Source: RGIG3528 sp045629005
GTDB taxonomy: Bacteria > Bacillota > Clostridia > Lachnospirales > Lachnospiraceae
Length of the DNA: 64,000 nt
Assembly: GCA_045629005.1 (NCBI GenBank)
Contig: JAZQQJ010000030.1
Span: 34,138-98,137 of the forward strand
Direction: 5' to 3'
Part shown: positions 8,520 through 18,154 of the stretch, in pieces
Layout of the letters: every line of letters begins with the position of its first letter
Numbering within the stretch: the stretch's first letter is position 1
Position numbers and translations under genes: made by a program
Notes under the pieces: generated by a model
Seen by the model: only the letters and a program-made list of their open reading frames with translations
Told to the model about the DNA's origin: nothing
The model's database searches: none

Positions 8520-11500
8520 ATGTTAAACCTTTCGGGCGAATGGCACGTAAAGCTGAACGGAACAAAACAATATACGAAGAGCGAAGGAACAATTACTTTA
8601 CCCGGCATTCTTCAAACACAAGGGTACGGTGAAATCATTACAAAAGAAACAGAATTCATGAGCGGACTTCATAATCCCTTCTGGTACGATAGGGAAGAGT
8701 ATAAATATGCTCAGGAGGATGGTACAAAAGTGCCTTTTTTGGCACAGCCCTGCCTCGTATATTCAGGAGAAGCAGAATATGAAAAGGAGTTTACCGTTAC
8801 GGAAAGCTCTGAGCTTGTGCTTAATCTTGAACTTACAAGATGGAAGGTTTCGGTATTCCTCGATGATGCTTTCAAAGGCGAGCTTGTTTCTCTTTTTGCA
8901 CCCTTTGAGTTTGATTTGGGATATGTTCCTGCGGGAACCCACAGGCTTAAGATATGCGTTGACAATTCCCTTCAGTATCCTTACAGACCGGATGGACATG
9001 GTGTTTCGGATGCTCTTGGTGCAACATGGAACGGAATTGGCGGAGAAATATGTCTTCTTACGAAGAATGAGGTGCTTGCACGCGAGAATGCAAAGCGTGA
9101 GTACGCAAAGAGCAATCCCCGCTCCGTTGAAGTAAAGGACGGTAAGTTTTTCATAGACGGTAAAGCAAAGTACTTCAGAGGCACGCATTTCGGTGGTGAT
9201 TATCCTCATACAGGTATGCCAGAGCAGGACAGAAGCTGGTGGGACCGCCTTATGCTTACAGTTAAGGAATGGGGCTTCAATTTTATAAGATGCCATTCCT
9301 ACTGCCCTCCCGAGATTGCGTTTGCCGCAGCGGATGATGCGGGCGTTTACATCCTTGTTGAGTGCGGCATGTGGAATGACTTCCATGAAGACATTCCAAT
9401 GCTTGATGTTTTAAAAACCGAAACAGAAAGAATTCTTGCTGCATTTGGTCATCATCCTTCTTTTGTTATGTTTTCATCGGGTAATGAACCGGGCGGAGAC
9501 TGGTACAAGGTGCTTCGTGACTGGGTAAGCCTCGCAAGAGAAACCGATAAAAAGCTCGGTTATGAAGGGCGCCGTATCTACACTGCCGAGTCAGGCTGGT
9601 TCTATGACACTGAGCCAAGTAAAACTACGGGAACCGACTTCCTCTACTTCCACCGTTCCAATTACGGACCTTATCCGGGTGGGGCAATACGAAACGATAA
9701 GGGATGGCGCGGCGGCGACTATAATTGTTCCCTTGAAGGGTCACGCCTTCCGGCAATATGCCACGAAATGGGGCAGTGGTGTTCATATCCGGACTTTGAG
9801 ATAACAAAGAAATTCAGCGGTTATATGACATCGAGCCATTATGACATTTTTAAAAAGCTTGCTGAAGCAAATGGTCTTTTGGAATATAACAAGGACTTCA
9901 TTTCCTGCTCCGGTAAAAACCAGCTCAGAATGCTAAAAGAGGACATGGAGGCAAATTACAGAACCGAGCATTTGTATGGTTACGAGTATCTCGACCTTCA
10001 TGATTACCTTGGACAAGGCGGAGCATTTGTAGGAATCCTTGATGCCTTCTGGGATAACAAGGGTTATTCGAAGCCTTCCGAATTTAAGGAAATATGTTCA
10101 GACACAATCGTCCTCACGCGGCTTAAATCCTACGTTTACAAGAACGATGAAACGGTTGTAACACCTATTGCTATATGTCATTTCGGAGACGAGGACATGG
10201 AAAATGCCTCTCTTATTTGGAAATTCTTTGATAAAAAGAATGGAAAAATTATTGACCGTGGCGTGATAAATGATTCGTTCGTGAAAGCCGGTGAAAATAC
10301 CGAAATCGGTTCTTTGAAAATTGAATTAAACCCCATTAAGTCTGATTCGGATTGCACACTGGCTGTCGAATTAGTTAATAATGGCGATATTGTTTCTAAA
10401 AACCATTGGGATATTACTGTATTTGCAAAATCCGAAGAAGTTGCTGTTGGGGAAACATCGAATTTTGTTTATACATGCAATCTCGAAGAAGCATTAAAGG
10501 CTTTGACGGATGGAAAGAAGGTTCTTTTTACACCATATCTTTCCGAGCTTGATTTTGACTGTCCGGCATACAACATGAAGAATTCCTTCTGGAACAACCA
10601 GATGGGACCGACATGGGTACGTGCACTAGGCCTTTCCGTAAACGAAAAGCATCCTGCGCTTGGGGGATTCCCGACAGAGCATACCGGCGGCTGGCAGTGG
10701 GAAGATATTCTCGGAAGATGCCGTATGTTTAAACTTGACGCAAAATATGAAAATATCGTCAGGGGCATCGATGAATGGAACAGAAGCTTCCCGATGTCAC
10801 TTATTTTCGAAGCAAATGTTCTTAACGGAAAGCTCTTAATGGCTACGGCAGATTTGTCCGGCAGCTTTGAAGAAAGGCCTGCTGCGTATTCATTAAGACA
10901 GTCACTTATGAAGTATGCTTGCTCCGATAACTTTAACCCTGAACAGACAATTGATGTCGAAGAAATAACAAAGCACTTTATGCCGCTTAATAAGGGAAAT
11001 GACATAATGAGCACCATTGATGTTCATGCGCCTTCCTCAAACGGTGAAAAGATTTATAGCATAAGAGAAGAAACAGACATCAATCCCAACAATGCTGTTC
11101 TTCTTGAGAATGTTGCATTCCCGCTTTATTTGGACATAAAGCTTAACGATGCGGTAACGGTTTCCGGATTATGTTATCTTCCTCCACAGGGAGACAGAGA
11201 TTTCCTCGGAAGCATAAAGGACTACAAAATTTATTCTGTAGATAATGACGGTAAAAGAACAGAAATATGTTCGGGAACATTTAAATATGCATATGATATG
11301 CAGAAAACCGACTCGTTTGAGGTTAAAACCGACAGAGTGATTCTGGAGGTTGACAGTGTATATGCACAAGGTACATCGACACGTTGGGACGAAAACGAGT
11401 TTGGCTGGTACAAGAAAACCGTTGAAGAACCCGAATGTCTGCAGATAAGCGGATTGCAGGTGCTCTTCAAGGAAGATATCCCGTACAGAAAAGACAATAA

Positions 11501-11552
11501 CCGCTTCTGGACAGCAAGAGCAAGAAGCAGCCATAAAGAAATTGAGAGCTGA
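8520..11552 (+). CDS. Glycoside hydrolase family 2 enzyme, cytoplasmic, RG-I side-chain acting
   Basis: A 1010-residue GH2-type hydrolase. Residues 1-190 form the jelly-roll sugar-binding domain (starting LSGEWHV, with a LELTRWKVSVFLDD strand pair). The TIM barrel covers about 205-430. Glu323 in FSSGNEPGG is the expected acid/base and Glu416 in ICHEMGQW the expected nucleophile. The region after about 540 is beta-rich and ends in a discoidin-like segment. No signal peptide is present. GH2 covers beta-galactosidase, beta-glucuronidase, beta-mannosidase and others, and the sequence alone does not fix the substrate; the context favours a galactose- or uronic-acid-bearing RG-I side chain. AGGAG precedes ATG 8520, 4 bases after the binding-protein stop. 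Confidence 0.85.
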   Translation: MLNLSGEWHVKLNGTKQYTKSEGTITLPGILQTQGYGEIITKETEFMSGLHNPFWYDREEYKYAQEDGTKVPFLAQPCLVYSGEAEYEKEFTVTESSELVLNLELTRWKVSVFLDDAFKGELVSLFAPFEFDLGYVPAGTHRLKICVDNSLQYPYRPDGHGVSDALGATWNGIGGEICLLTKNEVLARENAKREYAKSNPRSVEVKDGKFFIDGKAKYFRGTHFGGDYPHTGMPEQDRSWWDRLMLTVKEWGFNFIRCHSYCPPEIAFAAADDAGVYILVECGMWNDFHEDIPMLDVLKTETERILAAFGHHPSFVMFSSGNEPGGDWYKVLRDWVSLARETDKKLGYEGRRIYTAESGWFYDTEPSKTTGTDFLYFHRSNYGPYPGGAIRNDKGWRGGDYNCSLEGSRLPAICHEMGQWCSYPDFEITKKFSGYMTSSHYDIFKKLAEANGLLEYNKDFISCSGKNQLRMLKEDMEANYRTEHLYGYEYLDLHDYLGQGGAFVGILDAFWDNKGYSKPSEFKEICSDTIVLTRLKSYVYKNDETVVTPIAICHFGDEDMENASLIWKFFDKKNGKIIDRGVINDSFVKAGENTEIGSLKIELNPIKSDSDCTLAVELVNNGDIVSKNHWDITVFAKSEEVAVGETSNFVYTCNLEEALKALTDGKKVLFTPYLSELDFDCPAYNMKNSFWNNQMGPTWVRALGLSVNEKHPALGGFPTEHTGGWQWEDILGRCRMFKLDAKYENIVRGIDEWNRSFPMSLIFEANVLNGKLLMATADLSGSFEERPAAYSLRQSLMKYACSDNFNPEQTIDVEEITKHFMPLNKGNDIMSTIDVHAPSSNGEKIYSIREETDINPNNAVLLENVAFPLYLDIKLNDAVTVSGLCYLPPQGDRDFLGSIKDYKIYSVDNDGKRTEICSGTFKYAYDMQKTDSFEVKTDRVILEVDSVYAQGTSTRWDENEFGWYKKTVEEPECLQISGLQVLFKEDIPYRKDNNRFWTARARSSHKEIES

Positions 11553-11560
11553 GGCATAAT

Positions 11561-14185
11561 ATGAGACTTCATAAACTTAAAGGCAACCGTGGGTATACAA
11601 CCTTCGGAAGCATGTGGGAAAAAGGCAAAGTAAGTCCTTCTTCCGATTATCTTATCACTACCGAAAACGGCAGTCATGTGCCGTGCCAGTCACGTGTTAC
11701 GGCGTATTGGCCGGATGGCAGTGTTAAATGGTCCGCTCACAGTGCGGATGCTGAAAAACTGGGGAATGCGTTTGAAATTTCACCCTGTGAAAAAGATTCA
11801 TTCGCGGATGTTCCCGGAATATGTAAAACAGAGGATGCCGACAAAATAGTAATTAACAACGGTTTTTTTGAGATTACTGTTTTAAAGACAGGAAACCATC
11901 TGTTCGAGAGTGTTGTTAGGAACGGGAAAATTCTTTGTGCAAATGCCTCACCTGAGCTTATTTTACAGGAGCCGATTACCGTTGATGGTGAGGAAGCTGT
12001 TGTAAAGCATAACTATAAAGGCTTCATCAGTGAGACAGAGATTGAAGAGGACGGCAAATTCAGGACAATCATACGTTTTAACGGAACGCATGTTGATAAA
12101 AAAGGCCTTGGAAGACTTGCATTCATAATTCGTATGCATATTGATTACGAGTCCTCCGAACTCAAATTTACGCATACCTTCGTATACGACGGTGATGAAA
12201 ACAAGGACTTCCTTAAGGGAATCGGAGTTGCTTTTGAACGTCCGCTTGATGGTGCTCTTTACAACAGACACATTAAGTTTACGGGAGATAACGGTGTTTT
12301 CCATGAGTCCGTTATTACAATGCAGAGCTGGCACCCTCGTGTTCCCGCAGGTATGGACAATAAACAGATGGCCGGAGAAATGCTTAATCCCGAAGGGCAG
12401 GACCTTGAGGACATTAACGGAATGCTTGCTGCCATGCCTTACTGGGACGAATACAGCATATGCCAGGACAGTGTCAATCATTTTATGATTCGTAAAAAAC
12501 TGTCCGGCAACGAATTCTGCTATATTGATGCACTTCACGGAAACCGCGCAAAGGGCGGGCTGGCAGTTGGTAGTGAGAACGGATCGATGCTTCTCGGAAT
12601 GACGGATTTCTGGGAGAAATATCCTTCGGGATATAGAATAACAGGCCTTTCCGGAGAATGTGCCAAAGTGCATGTGTGGCTCTGGTCTCCCGATGCCGAG
12701 GCGATGGATTTCAGACATTATACAGACAGAGGCTACAACTCGGTATGCTACGAAGGCTATGATTACAAAGGCGCAGACCCTTATGGCATAGCATGTACAA
12801 ACGAATTTACAGTTGCTTTCTGTGAGGAGCAGGTTCCTTCGGACGAGTATCTTCTGACATTTGCCGGAGACTGCGACAATCCGCCTGTATATGTGGCTTC
12901 ACCCGAAGAATATCATGAGCTTCATGCATTCGGCAACTGGTCACTTAAGACCGAAAACAGTGAAGTTGAAAAATGGCTTGAAAGCCAGCTTGAAAAAGCA
13001 TTTGAGTTCTACAATAACGAGGTTTCACAGCGTAACTGGTACGGAATGTTCAATTATGGTGACTTCATGCATTCTTATGATGTTTCCAGACATGTCTGGA
13101 AGTATGATGTCGGCGGTTATGCGTGGGACAATACCGAGCTTGTTCCGACACTCTGGCTCTGGTTCTACTTTATACGAACCGGAAGAGAGGACGTTTTCAG
13201 ACTTGCCGAAAAGCTTACAAGACACACTTCGGAAGTTGATGTTTATCACATCGGCAAATACAAAGGTATGGGCTCAAGACATAATGTCCGCCACTGGGGT
13301 TGCCCTTGCAAGGAAGCGCGTATCGCAATGGCACATCACCACAGAGTTTACTACTATCTGACAGGTGACAAGCGACTTGAAGATATTTTTGATGAGCTGA
13401 AGGACAATGAAGCAACGTTTATGAACAGGGATCCTCTCGGGGATTTCTATGACAAGGCAGAAATGGTTTATCCAAGCCATGCGCGCTCAGGTCCTGACTG
13501 GTCATCACTTTGTTCCAACTGGATGACGAGATGGGAACGAACAAATGACAAGGCTTATCTTGATAAGATTCTCATTGGCACCGAGGACATTAAAAATGCT
13601 CCGTTAAGACTTGTATCGGGTCCGGATTTTGAATTCGATCCCGAGACTCTTCATCTTCGTTATATTGGCGAACGTACAACAGGCGGCACACATCTTCAGA
13701 TTTGCATGGGCGGTCCGACAATATGGATGGAAATGGCTGAGCTTATGGAAAGCGAGGACTGGAAGAATATGCTTGCGGAGCTCGGTTCGGTTTATTTCAT
13801 GTCAAATGAAGAAAGATTTGAGGCAACAAAGGGCATTATCGGTAAGAGACAGTTTACATTCCCGATGTTTGCGGGAGGACTCGGAGCGTTTGCAGCAATG
13901 AGAAATTCCGATGATGAACTTAAGAAAAAGGTTTGGAAAACAATGTTCTCAGCGCTTCTTGACCTGAATGACGAAAGCGGCTTTGAGGCAAAGAGCCTTG
14001 AGAATAAAGCAAATCTTACCGAGCTTAAGGAAATTCCATGGATAAGTACTAACTATACAGCGCAGTTCTGTCTTAATATCATTATTGCGTTGGATTTCAT
14101 AAAGGATGCACTTCCGAAAACGCTGTCAGAGGTTAAGACAATGATTCCCGAGGAAGGCACAAACAACAATTTCAGAAAAGCTTAA
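11561..14185 (+). CDS. Exo-rhamnogalacturonan lyase of the PcRGLX/YetA family (PL26-like)
   Basis: An 874-residue protein resembling Penicillium PcRGLX (PL26) and Bacillus subtilis YetA. The N-terminal RIFT-barrel-like region contains VTAYWPDGSVKWSAH, typical of the family. A central beta-sandwich runs to about 470 and includes SWHPRVPAG and VWLWSPDAEAMDFRHY. The C-terminal alpha/alpha toroid contains GMFNYGDFMHSYD, WDNTELVPTLWLWFYF and DVYHIGKYKGMGSRHNVRHW, rich in His, Tyr and Arg as expected of a lyase site. PL26 enzymes release unsaturated galacturonosyl-rhamnose disaccharide from RG-I ends. It has no signal peptide, so it acts in the cytoplasm. It is 8 bases after the GH2 gene and 34 before rhaM. 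The family call is confident; exo-lyase activity is inferred. Confidence 0.82.
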   Translation: MRLHKLKGNRGYTTFGSMWEKGKVSPSSDYLITTENGSHVPCQSRVTAYWPDGSVKWSAHSADAEKLGNAFEISPCEKDSFADVPGICKTEDADKIVINNGFFEITVLKTGNHLFESVVRNGKILCANASPELILQEPITVDGEEAVVKHNYKGFISETEIEEDGKFRTIIRFNGTHVDKKGLGRLAFIIRMHIDYESSELKFTHTFVYDGDENKDFLKGIGVAFERPLDGALYNRHIKFTGDNGVFHESVITMQSWHPRVPAGMDNKQMAGEMLNPEGQDLEDINGMLAAMPYWDEYSICQDSVNHFMIRKKLSGNEFCYIDALHGNRAKGGLAVGSENGSMLLGMTDFWEKYPSGYRITGLSGECAKVHVWLWSPDAEAMDFRHYTDRGYNSVCYEGYDYKGADPYGIACTNEFTVAFCEEQVPSDEYLLTFAGDCDNPPVYVASPEEYHELHAFGNWSLKTENSEVEKWLESQLEKAFEFYNNEVSQRNWYGMFNYGDFMHSYDVSRHVWKYDVGGYAWDNTELVPTLWLWFYFIRTGREDVFRLAEKLTRHTSEVDVYHIGKYKGMGSRHNVRHWGCPCKEARIAMAHHHRVYYYLTGDKRLEDIFDELKDNEATFMNRDPLGDFYDKAEMVYPSHARSGPDWSSLCSNWMTRWERTNDKAYLDKILIGTEDIKNAPLRLVSGPDFEFDPETLHLRYIGERTTGGTHLQICMGGPTIWMEMAELMESEDWKNMLAELGSVYFMSNEERFEATKGIIGKRQFTFPMFAGGLGAFAAMRNSDDELKKKVWKTMFSALLDLNDESGFEAKSLENKANLTELKEIPWISTNYTAQFCLNIIIALDFIKDALPKTLSEVKTMIPEEGTNNNFRKA

Positions 14186-14219
14186 ACGGACTATCCGTGT
14201 AAGATTAAAGGAGGCAAAT

Positions 14220-14531
14220 ATGATTAAAGGATTTAAGATGAAATTATTCCCCGGACAGGAAGCAGAGTACGAGAGAAGACATAATCTTCTCTGGCCCGAG
14301 ATGAAGGATATGATTCATGAACACGGCGGAAAGAATTACACAATCTTCCTCGATAAAGAAACACTTACTCTTTTCGGCTATATTGAAATCGAAAACGAAG
14401 AACTCTGGGCTAAGGGCGCAGATACAGCCATCAACCGCAAATGGTGGGATTTCATGGCTGACATTATGGAGACGAATCCCGATAACAGTCCTGTTGCAAT
14501 CGACCTTCAGAATGTTTTCCATCTTGATTAA
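14220..14531 (+). CDS. rhaM: L-rhamnose mutarotase
   Basis: A 103-residue protein of normal length for the family. It interconverts the alpha and beta anomers of L-rhamnose so that the isomerase receives its preferred form. Family signatures include ERRHNLLWPEMKDMI with the conserved His, the NYTIFLD and EIENEELW strands, and the WWDFMADIM segment followed by NPDNSP and VFHLD at the C-terminus, all close to Escherichia coli RhaM. AAAGGAGG precedes ATG 14220. It closes the RG-I lyase block while the kinase, isomerase and aldolase lie 9 kb downstream, so the two operons act in one pathway. Confidence 0.95.
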   Translation: MIKGFKMKLFPGQEAEYERRHNLLWPEMKDMIHEHGGKNYTIFLDKETLTLFGYIEIENEELWAKGADTAINRKWWDFMADIMETNPDNSPVAIDLQNVFHLD

Positions 14532-14627
14532 AACTTGCACGTATTTTAGAAAACTTGATTTTTTCACATTTTCGTGGTTTAATCCTTTCATTGCATTTAT
14601 CTATTAACTTGATAAAGGGGAAAAGTA

Positions 14628-16658
14628 ATGAAGAAAATCAGAAAATATGTAGTATATGTTCTGCTTATCAGTATGCTTACAGCTGTTGGCTGCGGAAGCT
14701 CTAATGCGGTTATTACTCCTGATGTAACACCGACCGAAGCTGCATCCAATCAGCCGGGAACATCGGATAATACAGGCAAAACCGAAGACGTAACACCTAC
14801 TGCAGAGCCTACAAAGGCACCTGAAGTAACAATAGCTCCCGAGGCTACTAAAGCTCCCGAGGCAACAACAGCTCCGGAAGCTACAAAGGCTCCTGAAGTA
14901 ACGGAAGCACCTGAAGCCACAAAAGTTCCTGAAGCTACCGCAACCCCTACACCTACACCTGTTATCGATGACAATGCTATTGTTGAACTGTTCTTCCAGC
15001 TTTACGATACAGAGCCTGCGCCTACAGATGAGGACCTTCAGACACTTGTTAAGGAAAGAGGCTGGGACAGCTATAAGATTGACGAACAAGGCATTCATCT
15101 CTACATGACAAAGGTTCAGAGAGATGATTACATTGCAGAGTACAGAGAAGAGCTTAAGTCCGAACTTGAGAATATCGTTAATGAAACCGGTTTCGAAGAT
15201 ATAGAGTCCATTGAGGTTTCTGATGATTTTCAGAAGTTTGTTATTGTTTCACTTACCGACTCAGTCGATATGGCAGCAATAGAAATACTTCTTTCCGCAG
15301 CTGCTATGGCAAGCGTTGATTCTTCTATGTCCGGAGAATCCATCTCCGGTGAGGCTGACATCATTTATAAGGCAACAGGTGAACTTGTTTACTCCATTTC
15401 CTTCACCGGAAGAACATATACAGACATCGTAAACGAGCTTGCAACGCTCTTTTCAGAGAGTCTGATTGATAATACAACAACTCCCGAAGAGGTCATCTTC
15501 GCTGACCCTGATATACATGTTGTCCGCTATAAGAAAAACGGTGAAACAATACTTCAGGATGATTCAAATGCTGTAATTACGCTTAGTTCAATCACTTCTG
15601 ATTCCTTTGGCGAGACATTCCTTGGCCTTAACATTGAAAATATGCGCGACGAGAATTTATCCTACATGGTTGATTACGTTGCTGTTAATGATGTTGTTGC
15701 CAGCGGATATCTCTTCACAAGTACCTTAGCAAAACATCAGGATACGTTTACAGAACTCGAGTTGTATGATCTTGGTGGATATACTCCTGACAAGATGTCA
15801 AAGCTCCAGCTTGCTATCCGTGGATACAATCCCGATACCTATGAAACGGCTTTTGTACAAAAAGTCGAAATACATTTTGACATTGATGAAATCAGCTACG
15901 ACCATGCACCTGAGGGCGGAGATGAGATTATCCTTGATAATAAGTATGTGAGAATTATTGCCGGAACTCCTCAGTATGATGAGCTGTTCTACAGCATTCC
16001 TGTTTATATTTACAATAAGACAGGCATTGATCTTGATGTATCTGAAGATAACACAGTTGTTGACGGCTTTATGTGTGGCAGTGGTTTCTTCGAGACAGTT
16101 CCTGCAGGCATTTGGGTTATTGATGAATTAACGTGGGATCGCACAGTTTTCAACGATCGTGGCATAATGTATCCTTCAAGCATTGTTATGGACATTACTA
16201 CGGATATTGATGGCACAATTGAGACAATCTCTGCCGATAAGATTTCCTTCAACACCGCAGGACTTGGAAAGCTTTATGACGGTGGATATACAATTCCTTC
16301 GGATGCAACGGTTCTTTATGATGGCAGTGACTTCACGATTGCTGTTCTCGAGACTGTAGATACAGATTCCTATTTTGGATTTGAGGCAAAGTTTTTCATT
16401 GAGAACAAGACAGATAAGGACGTTGAATTCCTTGTTAGAAGCACAAAGGTTAACGGAATTGCTGCAAATGCCATAGCAATGATTGAAATCTATAAGGGCT
16501 GCAAAACAATTGACTATGCTTACTGGTTGAAGGAAAGCCTGAATGATAATGGCATAACAGACATTTCAAATGTCGAGGTTACTCTTTATGCCATTGACAT
16601 GAACAATCCGGGTGCAGCAAACCTTATAGAGAAGACATTTACTTTTGATGTTAAATAA
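14628..16658 (+). CDS. Lipoprotein with TKAPE linker and three repeated beta-rich domains, function unknown
   Basis: A 676-residue predicted lipoprotein: signal peptide, lipobox AVGC with the lipidated Cys at 22, then a low-complexity linker of APE(A/V)T-type units (about 55-108). The remainder shows three related segments at about 334, 457 and 588, each a strand pair of the form I-x-N-x-T/R-x-x-x-L/V followed 12-16 residues later by V-N/D-G/D (for example IENKTDKDVEF then VNGIAA), spaced about 125-130 residues. They look like repeated Ig-like or DUF5067-like domains. No catalytic motif was seen. The linker resembles that of the binding protein at 341-1996. It may be a surface protein of the RG-I locus, but no ligand can be named. 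AAGGGG precedes ATG 14628. Confidence 0.75.
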   Translation: MKKIRKYVVYVLLISMLTAVGCGSSNAVITPDVTPTEAASNQPGTSDNTGKTEDVTPTAEPTKAPEVTIAPEATKAPEATTAPEATKAPEVTEAPEATKVPEATATPTPTPVIDDNAIVELFFQLYDTEPAPTDEDLQTLVKERGWDSYKIDEQGIHLYMTKVQRDDYIAEYREELKSELENIVNETGFEDIESIEVSDDFQKFVIVSLTDSVDMAAIEILLSAAAMASVDSSMSGESISGEADIIYKATGELVYSISFTGRTYTDIVNELATLFSESLIDNTTTPEEVIFADPDIHVVRYKKNGETILQDDSNAVITLSSITSDSFGETFLGLNIENMRDENLSYMVDYVAVNDVVASGYLFTSTLAKHQDTFTELELYDLGGYTPDKMSKLQLAIRGYNPDTYETAFVQKVEIHFDIDEISYDHAPEGGDEIILDNKYVRIIAGTPQYDELFYSIPVYIYNKTGIDLDVSEDNTVVDGFMCGSGFFETVPAGIWVIDELTWDRTVFNDRGIMYPSSIVMDITTDIDGTIETISADKISFNTAGLGKLYDGGYTIPSDATVLYDGSDFTIAVLETVDTDSYFGFEAKFFIENKTDKDVEFLVRSTKVNGIAANAIAMIEIYKGCKTIDYAYWLKESLNDNGITDISNVEVTLYAIDMNNPGAANLIEKTFTFDVK

Positions 16659-16673
16659 CAGCGGTTTTCCGCA

Positions 16674-16706
16674 TAATAAAAGGAGAGCAAAATGCTCTCC
16701 TTTTTA
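16674..16706. terminator. Bidirectional intrinsic terminator
   Basis: A 9-bp perfect stem AGGAGAGCA/TGCTCTCCT (16681-16689 with 16693-16701) has a 3-base AAA loop, an A-run on the left and TTTTT on the right. It serves the lipoprotein gene on the plus strand and the AraC gene on the minus strand, whose stop codon (16704-16706) lies in the T-tract. A smaller GCGG-TTTT-CCGC hairpin precedes it at 16661-16672. Confidence 0.85.
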
Positions 16707-17666
16707 CTTTTCCGGAAACATCCAGCCTTTGAATTCACGTATGGACATTTTTTCGGTATTTTCTTTAAGCTGCAACGTCTCGGCGCGATAGTCACGGGGC
16801 GTTGTTTTCATTATTGCGGTAAAGTGCCTGTTAAAGGTTGAAACGGAATGGAAACCGACCGCCTCGGAGATGTCCAGAATGGAATCTTCGGTACTTCGAA
16901 GAAGATTGCAGGCTTTTTGGACACGTGTTGTGTTAATAAAGTCCAGAGGATTTGTCCCCATAATGGAGTGGAAGAGCCTTCTGAAGTGCGTCGGACTCAG
17001 GCGGCATATGTCGGCAAGGTAGTCGATGTCAATGAACTGGGAATAGTTTGTCTCAATGTAGTCGAGAACGGGAGAAAGTACCATGGCGTTCTCGGGTGGA
17101 TTGTCTGAGGAAGTCTGGAGTTCACCGCCTGCACTTTGTATGCGGTAAAGTTGCACGATAAGGGAAACGAGAAGGCCGGAAGCGCTTGTGTGAAAATGCG
17201 GCTTCTTTTCTTCGAGCTCTTTAATTATTGCTGTTACAAGGTGGAAGATCTCAGGGTGTTCTTCGGAACTTATGAGGTACTGGTAGTCTTTGAAGGCCGA
17301 AATGGAAAGGTCGTAAGTGCGTTTGTTGAGGCCGGGGAAGACGCTCCTCATAAATTCGTCGGGGTTTATGAAGATGTATGACCAATGGCTTTCTGTACCG
17401 GGAGAAGACCATGTGGTGTGTGGGATGTTCTGGGGTATGCAGGTGATATCACCGGCTTTAAAGGGAATTGGTTCGCTGCTTCCTGAAAATGCCATAAAAC
17501 CGGAGTCGGAGTGGCAGACGCCGATTTCAAGACAATTATGGAAGTGCAGTGAACTGCTTCGTTTGCTGGATATGCGCCAATGGTCTCCGGAAAGGAGAAG
17601 CACGGGGAAATCATATGGAAGATAGTAGTTGCGGTAGTCAACTACACCTGCTTTACGTTTTGCCAT
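16704..17666 (-). CDS. AraC-family transcriptional regulator with N-terminal cupin sensor
   Basis: A 320-residue cytoplasmic regulator. The frame is open to 17705, but ATG at 17666 is chosen because AAAGGAG lies 7-8 bases before it and a typical N-terminus (MAKRKAGVVDYRNYYLPYDF) follows. The N-terminal cupin-like half contains LHFHNCLEIGVCHSDSG and a DITCIPQNIPHT strand, the usual sugar-binding pocket. The C-terminal half carries two helix-turn-helix motifs (YLADICRLSPTHFRRLFHSI; then ILDISEAVGFHSVSTFNRHF followed by PRDYR). It faces the GH105-rhamnose operon across 488 bases, so it is the natural candidate to control it, and possibly the 19-bp motif at 18070 is its site. That link is inference. 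Confidence 0.9.
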   Translation of the reverse strand: MAKRKAGVVDYRNYYLPYDFPVLLLSGDHWRISSKRSSSLHFHNCLEIGVCHSDSGFMAFSGSSEPIPFKAGDITCIPQNIPHTTWSSPGTESHWSYIFINPDEFMRSVFPGLNKRTYDLSISAFKDYQYLISSEEHPEIFHLVTAIIKELEEKKPHFHTSASGLLVSLIVQLYRIQSAGGELQTSSDNPPENAMVLSPVLDYIETNYSQFIDIDYLADICRLSPTHFRRLFHSIMGTNPLDFINTTRVQKACNLLRSTEDSILDISEAVGFHSVSTFNRHFTAIMKTTPRDYRAETLQLKENTEKMSIREFKGWMFPEK

Positions 17667-17836
17667 AAGGGGACTCCTTTCTGGGGGGGGATAGTATATT
17701 CGCATGCGCTGCCTGCTTCGCAGTCAGTCGTCACTTCGTGACTTTTCCGCCTGCTCATATCTTTTTTGAACAGCCTCCAAGGGAAAAATGAATAGCGACA
17801 GAACGTGAGGCTGTGGTAATGGCGCTACGGTACTGG

Positions 17837-17966
17837 CGCTGCGAGCCTGACCGCGCGTGTCGGGCACGCGTGGTTACGGCTGGCGCCTAACGTATGATTT
17901 AATTCTGTGCTTACGGAAGCAAGCTCCCGACGCACATCATTAATTCATCCGTTATGGCTCGCAGCG
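17837..17966. repeat. Multi-branched inverted-repeat element, three-way-junction shape
   Basis: This lies in the 488-base gene-free stretch 17667-18154 and is clearly richer in GC than the flanks. Outer arms CGCTGCGAGCC (17837-17847) and GGCTCGCAGCG (17956-17966) are a perfect 11-bp pair. They directly enclose hairpin A (17848-17859 with 17865-17876, 12 bp with two G-T wobbles) and hairpin B (17888-17910 with 17932-17954, 19 of 23 positions paired). The rest of the gap has small hairpins such as GTCACTTCGTGAC near 17730 and then AT-rich promoter-like DNA. No open frame is credible here. It could be a structured RNA or a miniature mobile palindromic element; nothing shows which. Confidence 0.6.
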
Positions 17967-18069
17967 GGGATGGTTCGTGTATGTATAGCGCTATTTTGTT
18001 CGTTGGAGCGCAGATTATATAGGAATACTGGCTCTGCGTGTTTTTCTCTTGAATAGTAACTATTATAGT

Positions 18070-18088
18070 ATAAATGGTCGAAATTGCA
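18070..18088 (+). promoter_or_regulatory. 19-bp conserved leader motif, copy 2
   Basis: This is identical over 19 bases to 186-204. It lies 67 bases before the first possible start of the GH105 gene, in an AT-rich stretch. It is a candidate shared operator of the RG-I regulon; a regulator is not identified. Confidence 0.5.
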
Positions 18089-18154
18089 ATGTATATATTG
18101 GTTGTTGGTGAGAAAAAAATGAGACTTTGTGTGATAATGTGAGCATAGGAAAAA

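Noticed and set aside
11963..12718. 251-residue minus-strand open frame inside the PL26 gene
   Set aside because: Antisense shadow of a well-supported enzyme; the translation has no recognisable domain and no ribosome site.
16661..16672. GCGG-TTTT-CCGC hairpin as a separate terminator
   Set aside because: It has no following T-run and sits just before a much better bidirectional terminator.
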